This document shows positions 33,662 through 43,535 of a DNA stretch of 64,000 nt, piece by piece. The translations under genes were made by a program, and so were the position numbers. The notes beneath the pieces were generated by a model that was given only the letters and a program-made list of their open reading frames with translations, did no database searches and had not been told where the DNA came from. Within the stretch, counting starts at the first letter, position 1; each line of letters starts with the position of its first letter. Source of the stretch: Panulirus ornatus (lineage: Eukaryota > Arthropoda > Malacostraca > Decapoda > Palinuridae); assembly GCF_036320965.1 (NCBI RefSeq), contig NC_092287.1, positions 5,925,297 through 5,989,296 on the forward strand, read 5' to 3'.

Positions 33662-34745
33662 CGGACGGGCCGTGCACTCCTCTTCTAGGCATCGGAGTTC
33701 GTGTATGACACGACTGCTCTGGAAAGTCGCTGGTCTTGGTGCTGGGTTGTTTCTGAGCAAGAGATGTGATGTTTCCTCCCTTGGGTAATAGATAATGAAA
33801 TCCGTTTTCTGGTCGTTGCTGGTAGACCTCAGAGTTCTGCTGATTATGCCCTTGATCACACGAGAAGGCCTTGTAGTAAAGGCGGATGGAGTCAGGGGGA
33901 GCTGTCTGATTTGGGAGCGTGTACTTCGGATGATATCCTGTGTATTTCCTTCTTTACCATCTCTTCTGGTTCTTGCGAATAGAGGCCCAGATTTCCCCCT
34001 TTTTGATTATCCATTAATCACCAGGACCTGAGTGACCTGGTCTAGTTTCTGCTTGCTGGAGTCCCTCGACGAACGGTGAGATAGGGCCTCTCTCTCGTAA
34101 GCACTCATGGTGGAGTCCTTATACCGCTGGGGACACTCATTCTTGCCACTGTGACAGTGTCCAGGCTTGGTGGCTTTGACGTAAACGGTGGTGTCGAAGT
34201 GGTCGTCCTATCGCTTTGAGTAGGTATCTAGGGAAGGGAGGGCGCCCTCGGTGCTGAGTTCTAACTTGAAGTTGAGGCTTGACTTGTCCATAAACCTCCT
34301 CCTCAACTCGTGCGTCTCTGTCTCTGTCAGTCGAACTCGAAGATGTCGTCCACCTATCGACAGTCCATTGGTGTCTTTTCGACGCCGTCCTTATGAAGTA
34401 CATCCGTCTGTGGGGACGCAGTAATGGGGCCTTCTTGGTACACTGCTGGAGGAGGGTTTTGATGGCTAAGTCAGTGATATCCAGTATGGGAGTGTCGTTG
34501 TTTCTACATATTAGATTGAGGATCAGCTCGATATTCTGGTCCACTGTTACATTTGTGAAGAGGGACTCTACATCTTCGAAGTCGATCATTCCGTCTGCAG
34601 TAGAGGTCGAAATTAGGACCAAGAAGTCGGTGGCCGACGACAGACCGAGCGGTTTAAAGGGCGTCCAAAGTTCGTTCAGTCTCTTCGCCAGCTTTTACGG
34701 CGGCAAGGGAATTCAGCTGGTTATAGGTCGAAGAAGGCTATGAGT
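33225..34745 (-). mobile_element. Penelope-like retroelement, inactivated
   Basis: The minus strand carries the ordered parts of a Penelope-like element. RT: TDFLVLISTSTADGM and DVESLFTNVTVDQNIE at about 34,540-34,640, a DGV block, then a deletion, then CR-stop-VDDIF at about 34,330-34,360, where the tyrosine of the catalytic Y-DD motif is replaced by TAG. Linker: VYVKATKPGHCHSGKNECP, then QRYKDSTM and LDQVTQVLVING (34,015-34,200). Then VIKGII and FIIYYPREETSHLLLRNNPA (33,780-33,860), ELRCLEEECTARPSY, and the GIY-YIG nuclease with YIGMTPIKLSR, CHLQSGSPKRH and LENGTSMFD (33,400-33,610). At least two frameshifts, a stop in the catalytic motif and a microsatellite in the nuclease make it inactive. 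Family assignment is firm from motif order. Confidence 0.9.
33601..33659. repeat. (TA)n tract inside the Penelope nuclease
   Basis: 59 bases of TA exactly at the codons for Tyr-Ile of the YIG motif. On the minus strand the preceding codons read PSY and the following ones Y-I-G-M-T. The tract is therefore an expansion of the native TATATAGG. Its length puts the two sides in different frames. Confidence 0.95.
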
Positions 34746-35519
34746 TGTGCGTTTTAACATTCCCATACGTTTAAACCCAGACCATAACTCGAAGAATGGA
34801 GGAATTTGAAGTTCGTAAGGTTGTCTTAAGATTACCTCCTTTTGCTTTCTGTTCCATTTTTTGAAAATTATTTCTTTTTTTTTTTTTATACCATTTCCAT
34901 TCTATTTTGTTTCGTACAGCCACCGGAATGTCTATTTTGTCCCAAGTATTTCCAACCGAATCATTCAGCTATCACATCTGTCACCAGCCCACCGCATACA
35001 AACACAAAGGAATTCAGACAGCAACAGACCAGCGGGTCCTTGAGGCTGTTTGTGGCAGTGGAAGCTATGAGAAACTTAGTGTCGTGAAAAAGGTATTAAA
35101 GGCCTAGGATATTTCAGAGAGAATAACTTGCAAATCGTTCATGTGATAAAGGAGGCGCAAATAATGCCAGCATTACTTTCAGTGACTGATTGGCAAATAG
35201 ATAAGTGTTAACAGTTGTGTTGAAGAGAAAGTACTTTGGCAAATAGATAAGTGTTAACAGTTGTGTCGAAGAGAAAGTACTTCATCTCGTTCGAGTTAAA
35301 ACTTCGGCCCATGAGTGTATCCTGAGTGTATCCATTAGTACAAGCGAAATCCGACAAATCAATCCATAAGGAACGTATGAAGGCCCATATTTTGATGAAT
35401 TGTATTAGATCACCTCAGAACAGTTTCTTTGCTAAGTTAAATGGATTTATATAATTTAGTGAACTCTTCTAGCATTTGTTTCTCAGTCCGGGAATCACTT
35501 TGGTAGCTTGACACTGTAC
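34746..35519. other. Unassigned, with a 46-bp tandem duplication
   Basis: 35,192-35,283 holds two copies of a 46-bp unit (ggcaaatagataagtgttaa, then cagttgtg), differing by one base. Otherwise no feature is recognised. A T-run at 34,875-34,887. Confidence 0.5.
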
Positions 35520-36200
35520 TCGCTCCTTTTTTCTCTCTTTTTTCAAGTCTGTCTTTTTTCAAGTGGGGTGACCGAAAGTGAACGCAGTATTCATGATAGG
35601 GATGCACCAGTGAATTATAAAGTTCCTATTTAAATCCGAAATCCCTTCCGATGAATCCAAGAATTTTGTTCTCTCTCGACTACTACTGCGCACTGCTTGC
35701 TTGGCATTAGGTTACCAGCGGTTATTTCGCCCATGTCTTTGTCCTCACGTACCTCTTGCAGCTCAACAGAAATCATGCATTAGCTCACGTTTTTTTTTTT
35801 TTTTTTTTTTTTACTCCAGTTTGTAAACTTTTGCACGTACCGTTAATAGAATTCATTGGCCACCTGTGAGCCCAGTCCAGTTTGATGCTGTAGACGTTCA
35901 ACTTTGTTGGTAGAATTATTTCCCAGCTTAGTGTCGTGTGTGAATGTTCATATCTTACAATGCAACCCATTATCATTGCTAAAGTATATGAGAAAGAGAA
36001 CTGGTTCGAGAACTGGTCCCCGAGGGACACCACTTCTTACGTCTAACTGTTCTGAGAGGCTCTTCCCATTGTTTACAGCCAGTCAGCCAATTTCCTAACC
36101 ACCGAAGCACAGCCCTACCAGTCCCTCATGACTTAACTTTCGCTAATAATAGCCTTCGATGACGAACTTTCACAAAAGCTTTCAAAAAAGAAAAAAAAAA
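35520..36200. repeat. Dispersed non-LTR-derived repeat, probable
   Basis: Blocks such as cttccgatgaatccaagaat, ttttgttctctctcgactac, gagaactggtccccgaggga, caccacttcttacgtctaac and cagtcagccaatttcctaac, in this order, resemble a common arthropod/invertebrate dispersed repeat thought to derive from non-LTR element ends. Orientation cannot be decided from this copy. A T-run at 35,791-35,812 and an A-run at 36,191-36,200. Confidence 0.4.
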
Positions 36201-36799
36201 AAGACAGCTGCTTTACTTTCACCCTTACACGTTGTTTAGATCATAAGAAGTAAATAAATCGTATTTTTCGGACTTTAACCATATAGTGGAGAACTATGCT
36301 GAGATTTGCTTACCGCATGGTGTTCCTCTCTAATTGGTTTACAATTTTGTGTCGCTGAGAACCAAGTCCTTCGTCTACTTAGGTATCTTTACCCGGGGTA
36401 GGGGCGGGCGGGTGTATAAGCTAGTCCTGTTTTATGTACGTACGAAACTGATCATTAATGTCTACATAATTGAGGTTGTTATCAACGACCATAACATTTT
36501 TCACCCCGGGTTGAAGATGAGCTTGTGATGGAACGTAAGGCACGAGTGCCTACTTTATTTCCCTTATGTGTTTAGTGTCATAGCTTAACCTGCTGTTGCG
36601 TATTGAGAGAGAGGGAATCTCATTTTGATATGAAATCAAGATTTAGAACTTATAATTTTTAGATACAGTTGTCTGTTGCCAAGAATTGTGTTCCGTATGA
36701 TCGTCTGTGCATTAAGAGAAAATGTTTTGGTACGAGTCTGACTCATCGAAAAGTACTTATAGAAGGGGACGGCTGCCCCATACATGCTGCGTTTTTATT
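36201..36799. other. Unassigned sequence
   Basis: No recognised gene or repeat. Confidence 0.35.
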
Positions 36800-37010
36800 T
36801 TCTTTGAAAAAAACCGCTTCAATAGATTTACTGATGAAGTGTAACGAAACTCAAAAGCTTTAAGCTCTTTGAAAAAAAAAACCGCTTGAATAGATTTACT
36901 GACGAAGTGTAACGAAACTGAAAAGCTTTAAGCTCTCTGAAAAAACCCGCTTGAATAGATTTACTGACGAAGGAGTGTAACTAAACTCAAAAGCTTGAAG
37001 TTCGTTCGGG
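36800..37010. repeat. Three tandem units of about 70 bp
   Basis: Three copies of aaccgcttgaatagatttac, tgacgaagtgtaacgaaact and aaaagctttaagctct, separated by A-runs. The first unit has ctgatgaag in place of ctgacgaag. The third is lightly changed (gacgaaggagtgtaactaaa). Confidence 0.9.
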
Positions 37011-37159
37011 TGTAGTCCATTGTTTGTGAACGTATCAGAACACTCGTAGAAGTGATGCCAGAAATTACGAGCGTGACGAGTTCCCTGCTGAAACCAAAGG
37101 TTCGCTGATCTGTTACCGAGACTGAACGTGGGAAGAACAAAAAGTGAACTGATCTGTTA

Positions 37160-37540
37160 TGGAGATGGTACACGCCATACTAAAGACGGCATTCTCAGTG
37201 CCGATCCTGGGAAGTGCCCTTGAGATCCTAATGTTATTAATGCCGAGACTAATGAGTGAGCTGGTGGCATTTCACAAGCAGCTCCTCCTCGACCTCTCCT
37301 TCAGCAGGTCCTTAGCACCTACACGAAAATACCAAGCATGGTGTCGGGATTACACAAACCTCCTCTGCAGCGGTGTCGGCGACGTCACTTACCCAGGCAA
37401 ATCGAGAACATAAAAAAGACGTTTTCGATGTGATGAAGGACTCCTGGCGCAGAGGTCCTCCACCTGCCCCTTCCCTTGCATTATAGTCGCAGACAAGGCA
37501 TTCCCAGTCGTCAACATCATTCAAGGACTGAAATAGATAT
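37160..37540 (+). pseudogene. Possible PIF/Harbinger transposase scrap
   Basis: One plus-strand frame reads CPFPCIIVADKAFPVVNIIQ before a stop at about 37,530. It resembles the DDE block of Harbinger (HARBI1-like) transposases, where a hydrophobic strand is followed by AD-AFPL. The upstream frame 37,159-37,413 is open for 84 codons but without motifs I know. Only one block matches, so this is tentative. Confidence 0.3.
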
Positions 37541-38460
37541 CAACATAGGCAGCAAAGGCCGAAGTTTTAGGGGGGGTCTGGCCCTTCATCGCAATATGTG
37601 TGGAAGGGTTTTCGTTTTCCCCGGTTGAGGAAGGTACTTTGTGATGCCTTCAACATCCACAGCGATCCTTCCCAACTTTGCCGGCTGGCTCGCGCCCTGA
37701 TACCCTGCGCAAGCTTGGGTTTGGACAGAGTCGTGGAGGACAGTTAGGTAAATGTCGTCAAAAGAATCCGGAAAATGTTAATGTTGCATCCAGTGTGAGT
37801 AGGGACGACTCACCGTTTGCCACTGGTGTGTTTCCACGCTTTTGCCCCACTTGAACCGTCATCACCGTGTGCCCAAGCGTCCAGCAAATACTCCGACTAC
37901 AAGCGATGCTGTACGAACGCGAGTGTGGGGCGAGCGCTTCAGCAGGCGCTCGCCTTTATTGTGTCAGTGAGAGATGCGTCTACATCATAACGAACGTGTT
38001 TATCAGGAAAGCCTTTAGTCAGCGATCTCTTTCGAAGATGGCCATGCATCTTCAGGATGTGGACGTAAACGTGAAGATGCGAGGATGCTCTTCCATTGAA
38101 CTTTCAACGTCTTCAAAAATGATGTTTCTCCCTGACCGTAAAATTTGGGAATTTCATTGTTTATGGTCAAACTTTTTCTTCTTAGAATAGCAGAGGTCAA
38201 GGTCATAGAATGTAGAAAACAAATATAGTTCTTTTGGCTCATGCGCAAATATGTGATTACAAGAATGGATATTATATTATCATCCAGCACATTGTTCTAC
38301 GCTGCCACGCTCGACATCGCAAGATATATACGCTTGGCACAAAGTAGACGGTCCTTTGTTGCTATTTTGTACGACTTGACATGAAATATGTTGGTGGTTT
38401 TACATACTCATTGCACACTTCGACTTTTTCTTATTATGAGTCTTGCTATGTTACTACTTC
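37541..38460. other. Unassigned sequence with a strong hairpin
   Basis: No gene supported. A perfect 9-bp-stem hairpin, ggcgagcgc with gcgctcgcc around an 8-base loop, lies at 37,929-37,954. Confidence 0.4.
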
Positions 38461-39530
38461 ATTGAATGGAATGATATACTTGAATATTATGTGACGGGTG
38501 GATGTTATGAGGAGGGTCAGGAGGTTGCTTAAAGCCTTGTGTACGATTAGAATGGGCAAGGAGGCTGGAGTCGATGGCTGTGGTGTTGTTTCGTTAGTTA
38601 CGATTTTTCATTGTATGTGTGGATTATGGGGGGAGGTGCCTGAGGATTGATTGCATCTATAATGCCCTGGTACGAAGGCAAGGGGGTTACAGGCGAACGC
38701 TCGAACTTCAGGGGTGTTAAGTTTGAAGGGACCGAGGAAGTGAGTTGTTTGTGGAGGACACAGCACAGGTGGAAGTTACGAGTGAGGAACTGAAAATGTT
38801 GGCGACTGATTATGGGAGCGAATGAAACAAGGAATTGTTGAATAGCTGTGAAGAAAAATGGGATTATTAGGTTTAATAAGGTTGAGAGATAGGTTAGATG
38901 CGTTATGAGTTAGAATGGAGAAAATTTGAAGGAAGTGAGGGGTTTCAGATGCCTAGGAGTGAACGTGGCAGCGAATGGAACCATGGAAGCGGAAGCGAGT
39001 CATAGGATGGGTGTTGGGCGAAGGTCCTGGGAGCATTGAGGAATGTGTGGAAAGAAAGGTCATTGTCTGGGAGGACGAAAAGGTGTTTGAAGGTATAGTA
39101 GTACTAAGGACTTAGTGTGAATGGGAGGCATGTGCCGTAGATAAGAATTGACGTGGGAGAGTGGATGTGTTAGAATGAGATGCTTGAGGGCAGTGTGTGG
39201 TTTGAAGGGGGTCGTCTGATTGAGTAGGGAAGAAAAGGGTAAGAGAGAAGTGTGGTAATAATATTGAGTAGGTAATAAAAGGGTAAGAGAGATGTGTGGT
39301 AATAAGATTGAGTGTGGTTGAGAGAAATGAAGAGGGTGTGCTGCAATAGTGTGGACATAGTGAGATTGAGTGAGGAGAGGTTGATAAAGAGGATGTATAT
39401 GTGTCAGAAGTGGAGGCAACGAGGAGAAGGGGGAGACCTAATCGGAGATGGAAGGATGGAGTGAGAAAGATTTTGAGTGATCGGGGCCTGAACATGAAGT
39501 AGGGTGAAAGGTGTGCGCGGGATAGAGAAT
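38461..39530 (+). mobile_element. LINE-A remnant, RT to 3' side
   Basis: Plus-strand copy: RT N-terminal block near 38,520-38,590 (taaagccttgtgtacgatta, gggcaaggaggctggagtcg), a block like EVPEDW (gtgcctgaggattgattgca, 38,637-38,656), a FADDTA-type block (ttgtttgtggaggacacagc, 38,744-38,763), FRCLGV (ttcagatgcctaggagtgaa, 38,943-38,962), then C-terminal gagtgaggagaggttgataa, agatggaaggatggagtgag, gatcggggcctgaacatgaa to 39,500. Central deletions relative to the minus copy at 39,725-40,680, which follows it tail to tail. Confidence 0.75.
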
Positions 39531-39724
<194 letters not shown>

Positions 39725-40680
39725 CATACTTTGTCGCTGTCTCCCGCGTTTGCGAGGTAGCGCAAGGAAACAGACGAAAGAAATGGCCCAACACCCCCCC
39801 CCCCCCCCCATACACATGTACATACGTCCACACACGCAAATATACATACCTACACAGCCTTCCATGGTTTACCCCAGACGCTTCACATGCCTTGATTCAA
39901 TCCACTGACAGCACGTCAACCCCTGTATACCACATCGCTCCAATTCACTCTATTCCTTGCCCTCCTTTCACCCTCCTGCATGTTCAGGCCCCGATCACAC
40001 AAAATCTTTTTCACTCCATCTTTCCACCTCCAATTTGGTCTCCCTCTTCTCCTCGTTCCCTCCACCTCCGACACATATATCCTCTTGGTCAATCTTTCCT
40101 CACTCATTCTCTCCATGTGCCCAAACCATTTCAAAACACCCTCTTCTGCTCTCTCAACCACGCTCTTTTTATTTCCACACATCTCTCTTACCCTTACGTT
40201 ACTTACTCGATCAAACCACCTCACACCACACATTGTCCTCAAACATCTCATTTCCAGCACATCCATCCTCCTGCGCACATCTCTATCCATAGCCCACGCC
40301 TCGCAACCATACAACATTGTTGGAACCACTATTCCTTCAAACATACCCATTTTTGCTTTCCGAGAAAATGTTCTCGACTTCCACACATTTTTCAAGACTC
40401 CCAAAATTTTCGCCCCCTCCCCCACCCTATGATCCACTTCCGCTTCCATGGTTCCATCCGCTGACAGATCCACTCCCAGATATCTAAAACACTTCACTTC
40501 CTCCAGTTTTTCTCCATTCAAACTCACCTCCCAATTGACTTGACCCTCACCCCTACTGTACCTAATAACCTTGCTCTTATTCACATTTACTCTTAACTTT
40601 CTTCTTCCACACACTTTACCAAACTCAGTCACCAGCTTCTGCAGTTTCTCACATGAATCAGCCACCACCGTCCATAACCT
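39725..40680 (-). mobile_element. LINE-A copy, best preserved, 5'-truncated
   Basis: Minus strand open for 250 codons (39,916-40,668). It encodes the RT thumb and C-terminal region: VADSCEKLQKLVTEFGKVC, VNVNKSKVIRYSR, SLNGEKLEEVKCFRYLGVDL, GTMEAEVDHRVGEGAKILG, GIVVPTMLYGCEAWAMD, MRCLRTMCGVRWFDRVSN, KWFGHMERMSEERLTKRIYV, RRGRPNWRWKDGVKKIL. The 3' UTR runs down to the hairpin at 39,737-39,765 (cccgcgtttgcgaggtagcg) and poly-T. The RT palm and the endonuclease are missing, so it is a typical 5'-truncated insertion. It is nearly identical to 49,906-50,508, indicating recent activity of the family. The C-terminal block is seen in RTE-type and similar endonuclease-RT elements. Confidence 0.9.
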
Positions 40681-41868
40681 CCCATTTATATTGAAATTGA
40701 CGTCATGCTATTGTGGAATTTGCCACTTCGCCAAATGTTTTGGTACTCATCACGTGACCTCGCTGCGTAAAATGCTGAAAGAGACATATAGTCATTCAAA
40801 GAGAACTGACCACCAAAGCTAGATGGAATTCAGGCAACATTAAAGAAAAAAAGACTAAGGGAATAATAGCCACACCTCTTATAATCTAGCCTAGCAGATG
40901 AAAGTAAAATGGCCCACATAAGACCAGTATATGAAGTAGGAACCAAATTGCTGCTGAAACAGTACAGATCATTATTAGCCTAGCAACGCACTTGAAATAT
41001 ATGAGCAAGTGATATAGATGTAATGGATCGTCTTGATACAAATTAACTCGTAAGTGATAGACACCACAGATTTGTACCTAGAGAAGCACAGAGACTATAC
41101 TAATAACTCACAATAATGACATGTCAGACTTCGCTAAATGGGAAAAAGAGGACGTCTCTTGATTTTGCAAGAGCGTATGATGAAGGCTACGACACAGGGC
41201 CACAAAAGAAAGTAGCAAGACAGAACATATAAAGGAAGGATAGGGAAGCGGACTGAAGAATTTCTAAGCAAGAGGAAGCTCGGAGTAGTTGCCAATGGAA
41301 ACATGGCTGAAGATGGACTTTCAGGTGTACCACATAACTGTTCCAGCTTCAACACCGTTTCAAATTTTGATATCAGACTTGGATATATAAGTGGTAGATG
41401 GTGTAGTTCGGTCTTTGGAGATGTGTACACATGAGTGAAATGGAAAATACAAAAATGTTGAGATATTTGGATGTAAATTACAGACGGGCAAAGTAAGAAC
41501 TTAGAATTTAAGAAATTTGAACGAATGTGTTAAGGGGAACGAACAATATTTCAGCACCCACATGTAAAGGCCATACAGGACAAGAAGATTGTAAAGTCAA
41601 GGATCTTGGAAATATTGTAAATGAAAAACTTCAGTTTAAGGTAGACTTTGGTGAGGTGGTTTCACAAGCCGAGTATCGAGTGGCATGACATGGACCTATA
41701 CAAGAAGTTGATAATGAAAATGTCCAATGTTTGTTTTAAGAGGTAAGATTTAATATCGCTCTGCTGTATGGTTACCAGGAAAGCAGATAGGAATAAACTT
41801 TGATATTGAGAATGTAGAGACTATGTACAAGACGAATCAGTGGGGGCATTTGAAGAAACCATACACAT

Positions 41869-41870
<2 letters not shown>
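40681..41870 (+). mobile_element. LINE-B remnant
   Basis: Plus strand, degraded. HRFVP-like segment at 41,070-41,085, ACEGYDEGYD-like palm remnant near 41,170-41,195, FLSKRKLGVVANGNMAEDGL then SGVPH at 41,262-41,335, and FDIRLGY near 41,370, in the order of LINE-B. 41,600-41,760 resembles the region after the RT. Confidence 0.6.

Positions 41871-41942
<72 letters not shown>
41871..41942. repeat. (GA)n microsatellite
   Basis: 72 bases of pure GA. Confidence 0.97.
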
Positions 41943-41943
<1 letters not shown>

Positions 41944-42164
41944 ATAAAGAATATGGTTTCCAACCTTGGTAGGGACTCAGTGATGAAGAAGATAAAGAAT
42001 CACTGTCAGGTGGAATTCCGGAGAATATAACATTTAAGTTGGATAGAATACACCGGTGTCCAGGGATGAGACTAGGACTGTCTTGTTTCGTGCAGTACTT
42101 GGTGGACGAAGGAATTTGTGTGGTGCGAGTACAGAAACGTTCATGGGGAGTAGACTCGATTGAA

Positions 42165-42785
42165 GACAGTCCCGGACGAGTCTTAGGATGATGAAGACAG
42201 TCCCGGACGAGTCTTGGGATGATGAAGACAGTTCCGGACGAGTCTTGGGATGGTGAAGACAGTTCCGGACGAGTCTTAGGATGATGATGACAGTTCCGGA
42301 CGAGTCTTGGGATGATGAAGACAGTTCCGGACGAGTCTTGGGATGATGAAGACATTTCTAGAAATCTTGGGATGATAAAGACAGTTCCAGACGAGTGTTG
42401 GGATGATGAAGACAGTTCCGGACGAGCCTTGGGATGATGAAGACAGTTGCAGACGAGCTTGGGATGGTAAAGACATTTCCAGAAATCTTGGGATGATAAA
42501 GACAGTTCCAGACGAGTGTTGGGATGATGAAGACAGTTCCGGACGAGCCTTGGGATGATGAAGACAGTTCCGGACGAGCCTTGGGATGATGAAGAGAGTT
42601 CCGGACGAGCCTTGGGATGATGAAGACAGTTCCGGACGAGCCTTGGGATGATGAAGAGAGTTCCGGACGAGCCTTGGGATGATGAAGACAGTTCCGGACG
42701 AGTCTTGGGATGATGAAGACAGTCCCGGACGAGTCTTGGGATGATGAAGACATTTCCAGACAAATCTTGGGATGATAACTCTGTC
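42165..42785. repeat. 31-bp minisatellite
   Basis: About 20 units of 31 bp with gacagttccggacgagtctt and gggatgatgaa, with variants (cccgg, ccttggg, gagagttcc). A longer-range order is visible: the block with ctagaaatcttgggatgat (42,357) recurs at 42,480. Because 31 is not a multiple of 3, three successive units read through all frames, and the minus strand stays open across the whole array (329 codons). This frame is a repeat artefact, not a gene. Confidence 0.95.
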
Positions 42786-43054
42786 GCAGGAGTCGTGTGT
42801 ATGGATGGGATATACAAACATAACAAGTGGATGGGAGACGGAGAGAAAGTCTTTTAAGATATACAACAGCACACGAGACAAGGTAGCGGTGAGCGCTACA
42901 CTTTAGCTAGCCCTGCTATCATGGCAGAATCTCAGTCATAGACACTGTAGTGAGGGCGGGTCTTTCTCTCTCTCAGTCTCCTCCAGTCTGCTTCAACATA
43001 GAGCGAGAGAACTTTGAGGCGCTTGAGATCAGTCCCAGATGAACCCAGGATTGA
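42786..43054. other. Spacer between two minisatellites
   Basis: Non-repetitive, no gene. Probably part of the LINE-B 5' region. Confidence 0.35.
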
Positions 43055-43535
43055 TGCACTGTGTAACAGCTGTGCCACAGCAGAGAGCAATAGCGTGGTC
43101 AGTGTCATTGATGGTACTCAGAATTGATGGACTGTGCAACAGCTGTGCCACAGCAGAGAGCAATAGCGTGGTCAGTGTCATTGATGGTACTCAGAATTGA
43201 TGGACTGTGCAATAGCTGTGCCACAGCAGAGAGCAATAGCGTGATCAGTGTCATTGAAGGTACTCAGAATTGATGGACTGTGCAACAGCAGAGAGCAATA
43301 GCGTGATCAGTGTCATTGATGGACTGTGCAACAGCTGTGCCACAGCAGAGAGCAATAGCGTGATCAGTGTCATTGATGGTACTCAGAATTGATGGACTGT
43401 GCAACAGCAGAGAGCAATAGCGTGATCAGTGTCATTGATGGCATTCAGAATTGATGGACTGTGCAACGACTGTGCCACAGCAGAGAGCAATAGCGTGATC
43501 AGTGTCACAGATGGTACTCTCTTGTCTCTTTCTCT
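43055..43535. repeat. 73-bp minisatellite with deleted units
   Basis: About seven units. Full units are 73 bp (actgtg at 43,058, 43,131, 43,204), containing ttgatggactgtgcaacagc and cagagagcaatagcgtg. Others lack the internal agctgtgccac or tggtactcagaat blocks, giving short units. Confidence 0.92.

Noticed and set aside
36826..36985. Hammerhead-like core CTGAYGAAGTGTAACGAAAC repeated in three tandem units
   Set aside because: Both core strands are there, but stem I and stem III do not pair around a plausible cleavage site, and the third unit breaks the core. Kept only as a tandem repeat.
41837..42826. 329-codon minus-strand frame
   Set aside because: Translation of a 31-bp minisatellite and a GA tract, with repeats of the same phrase in all phases.
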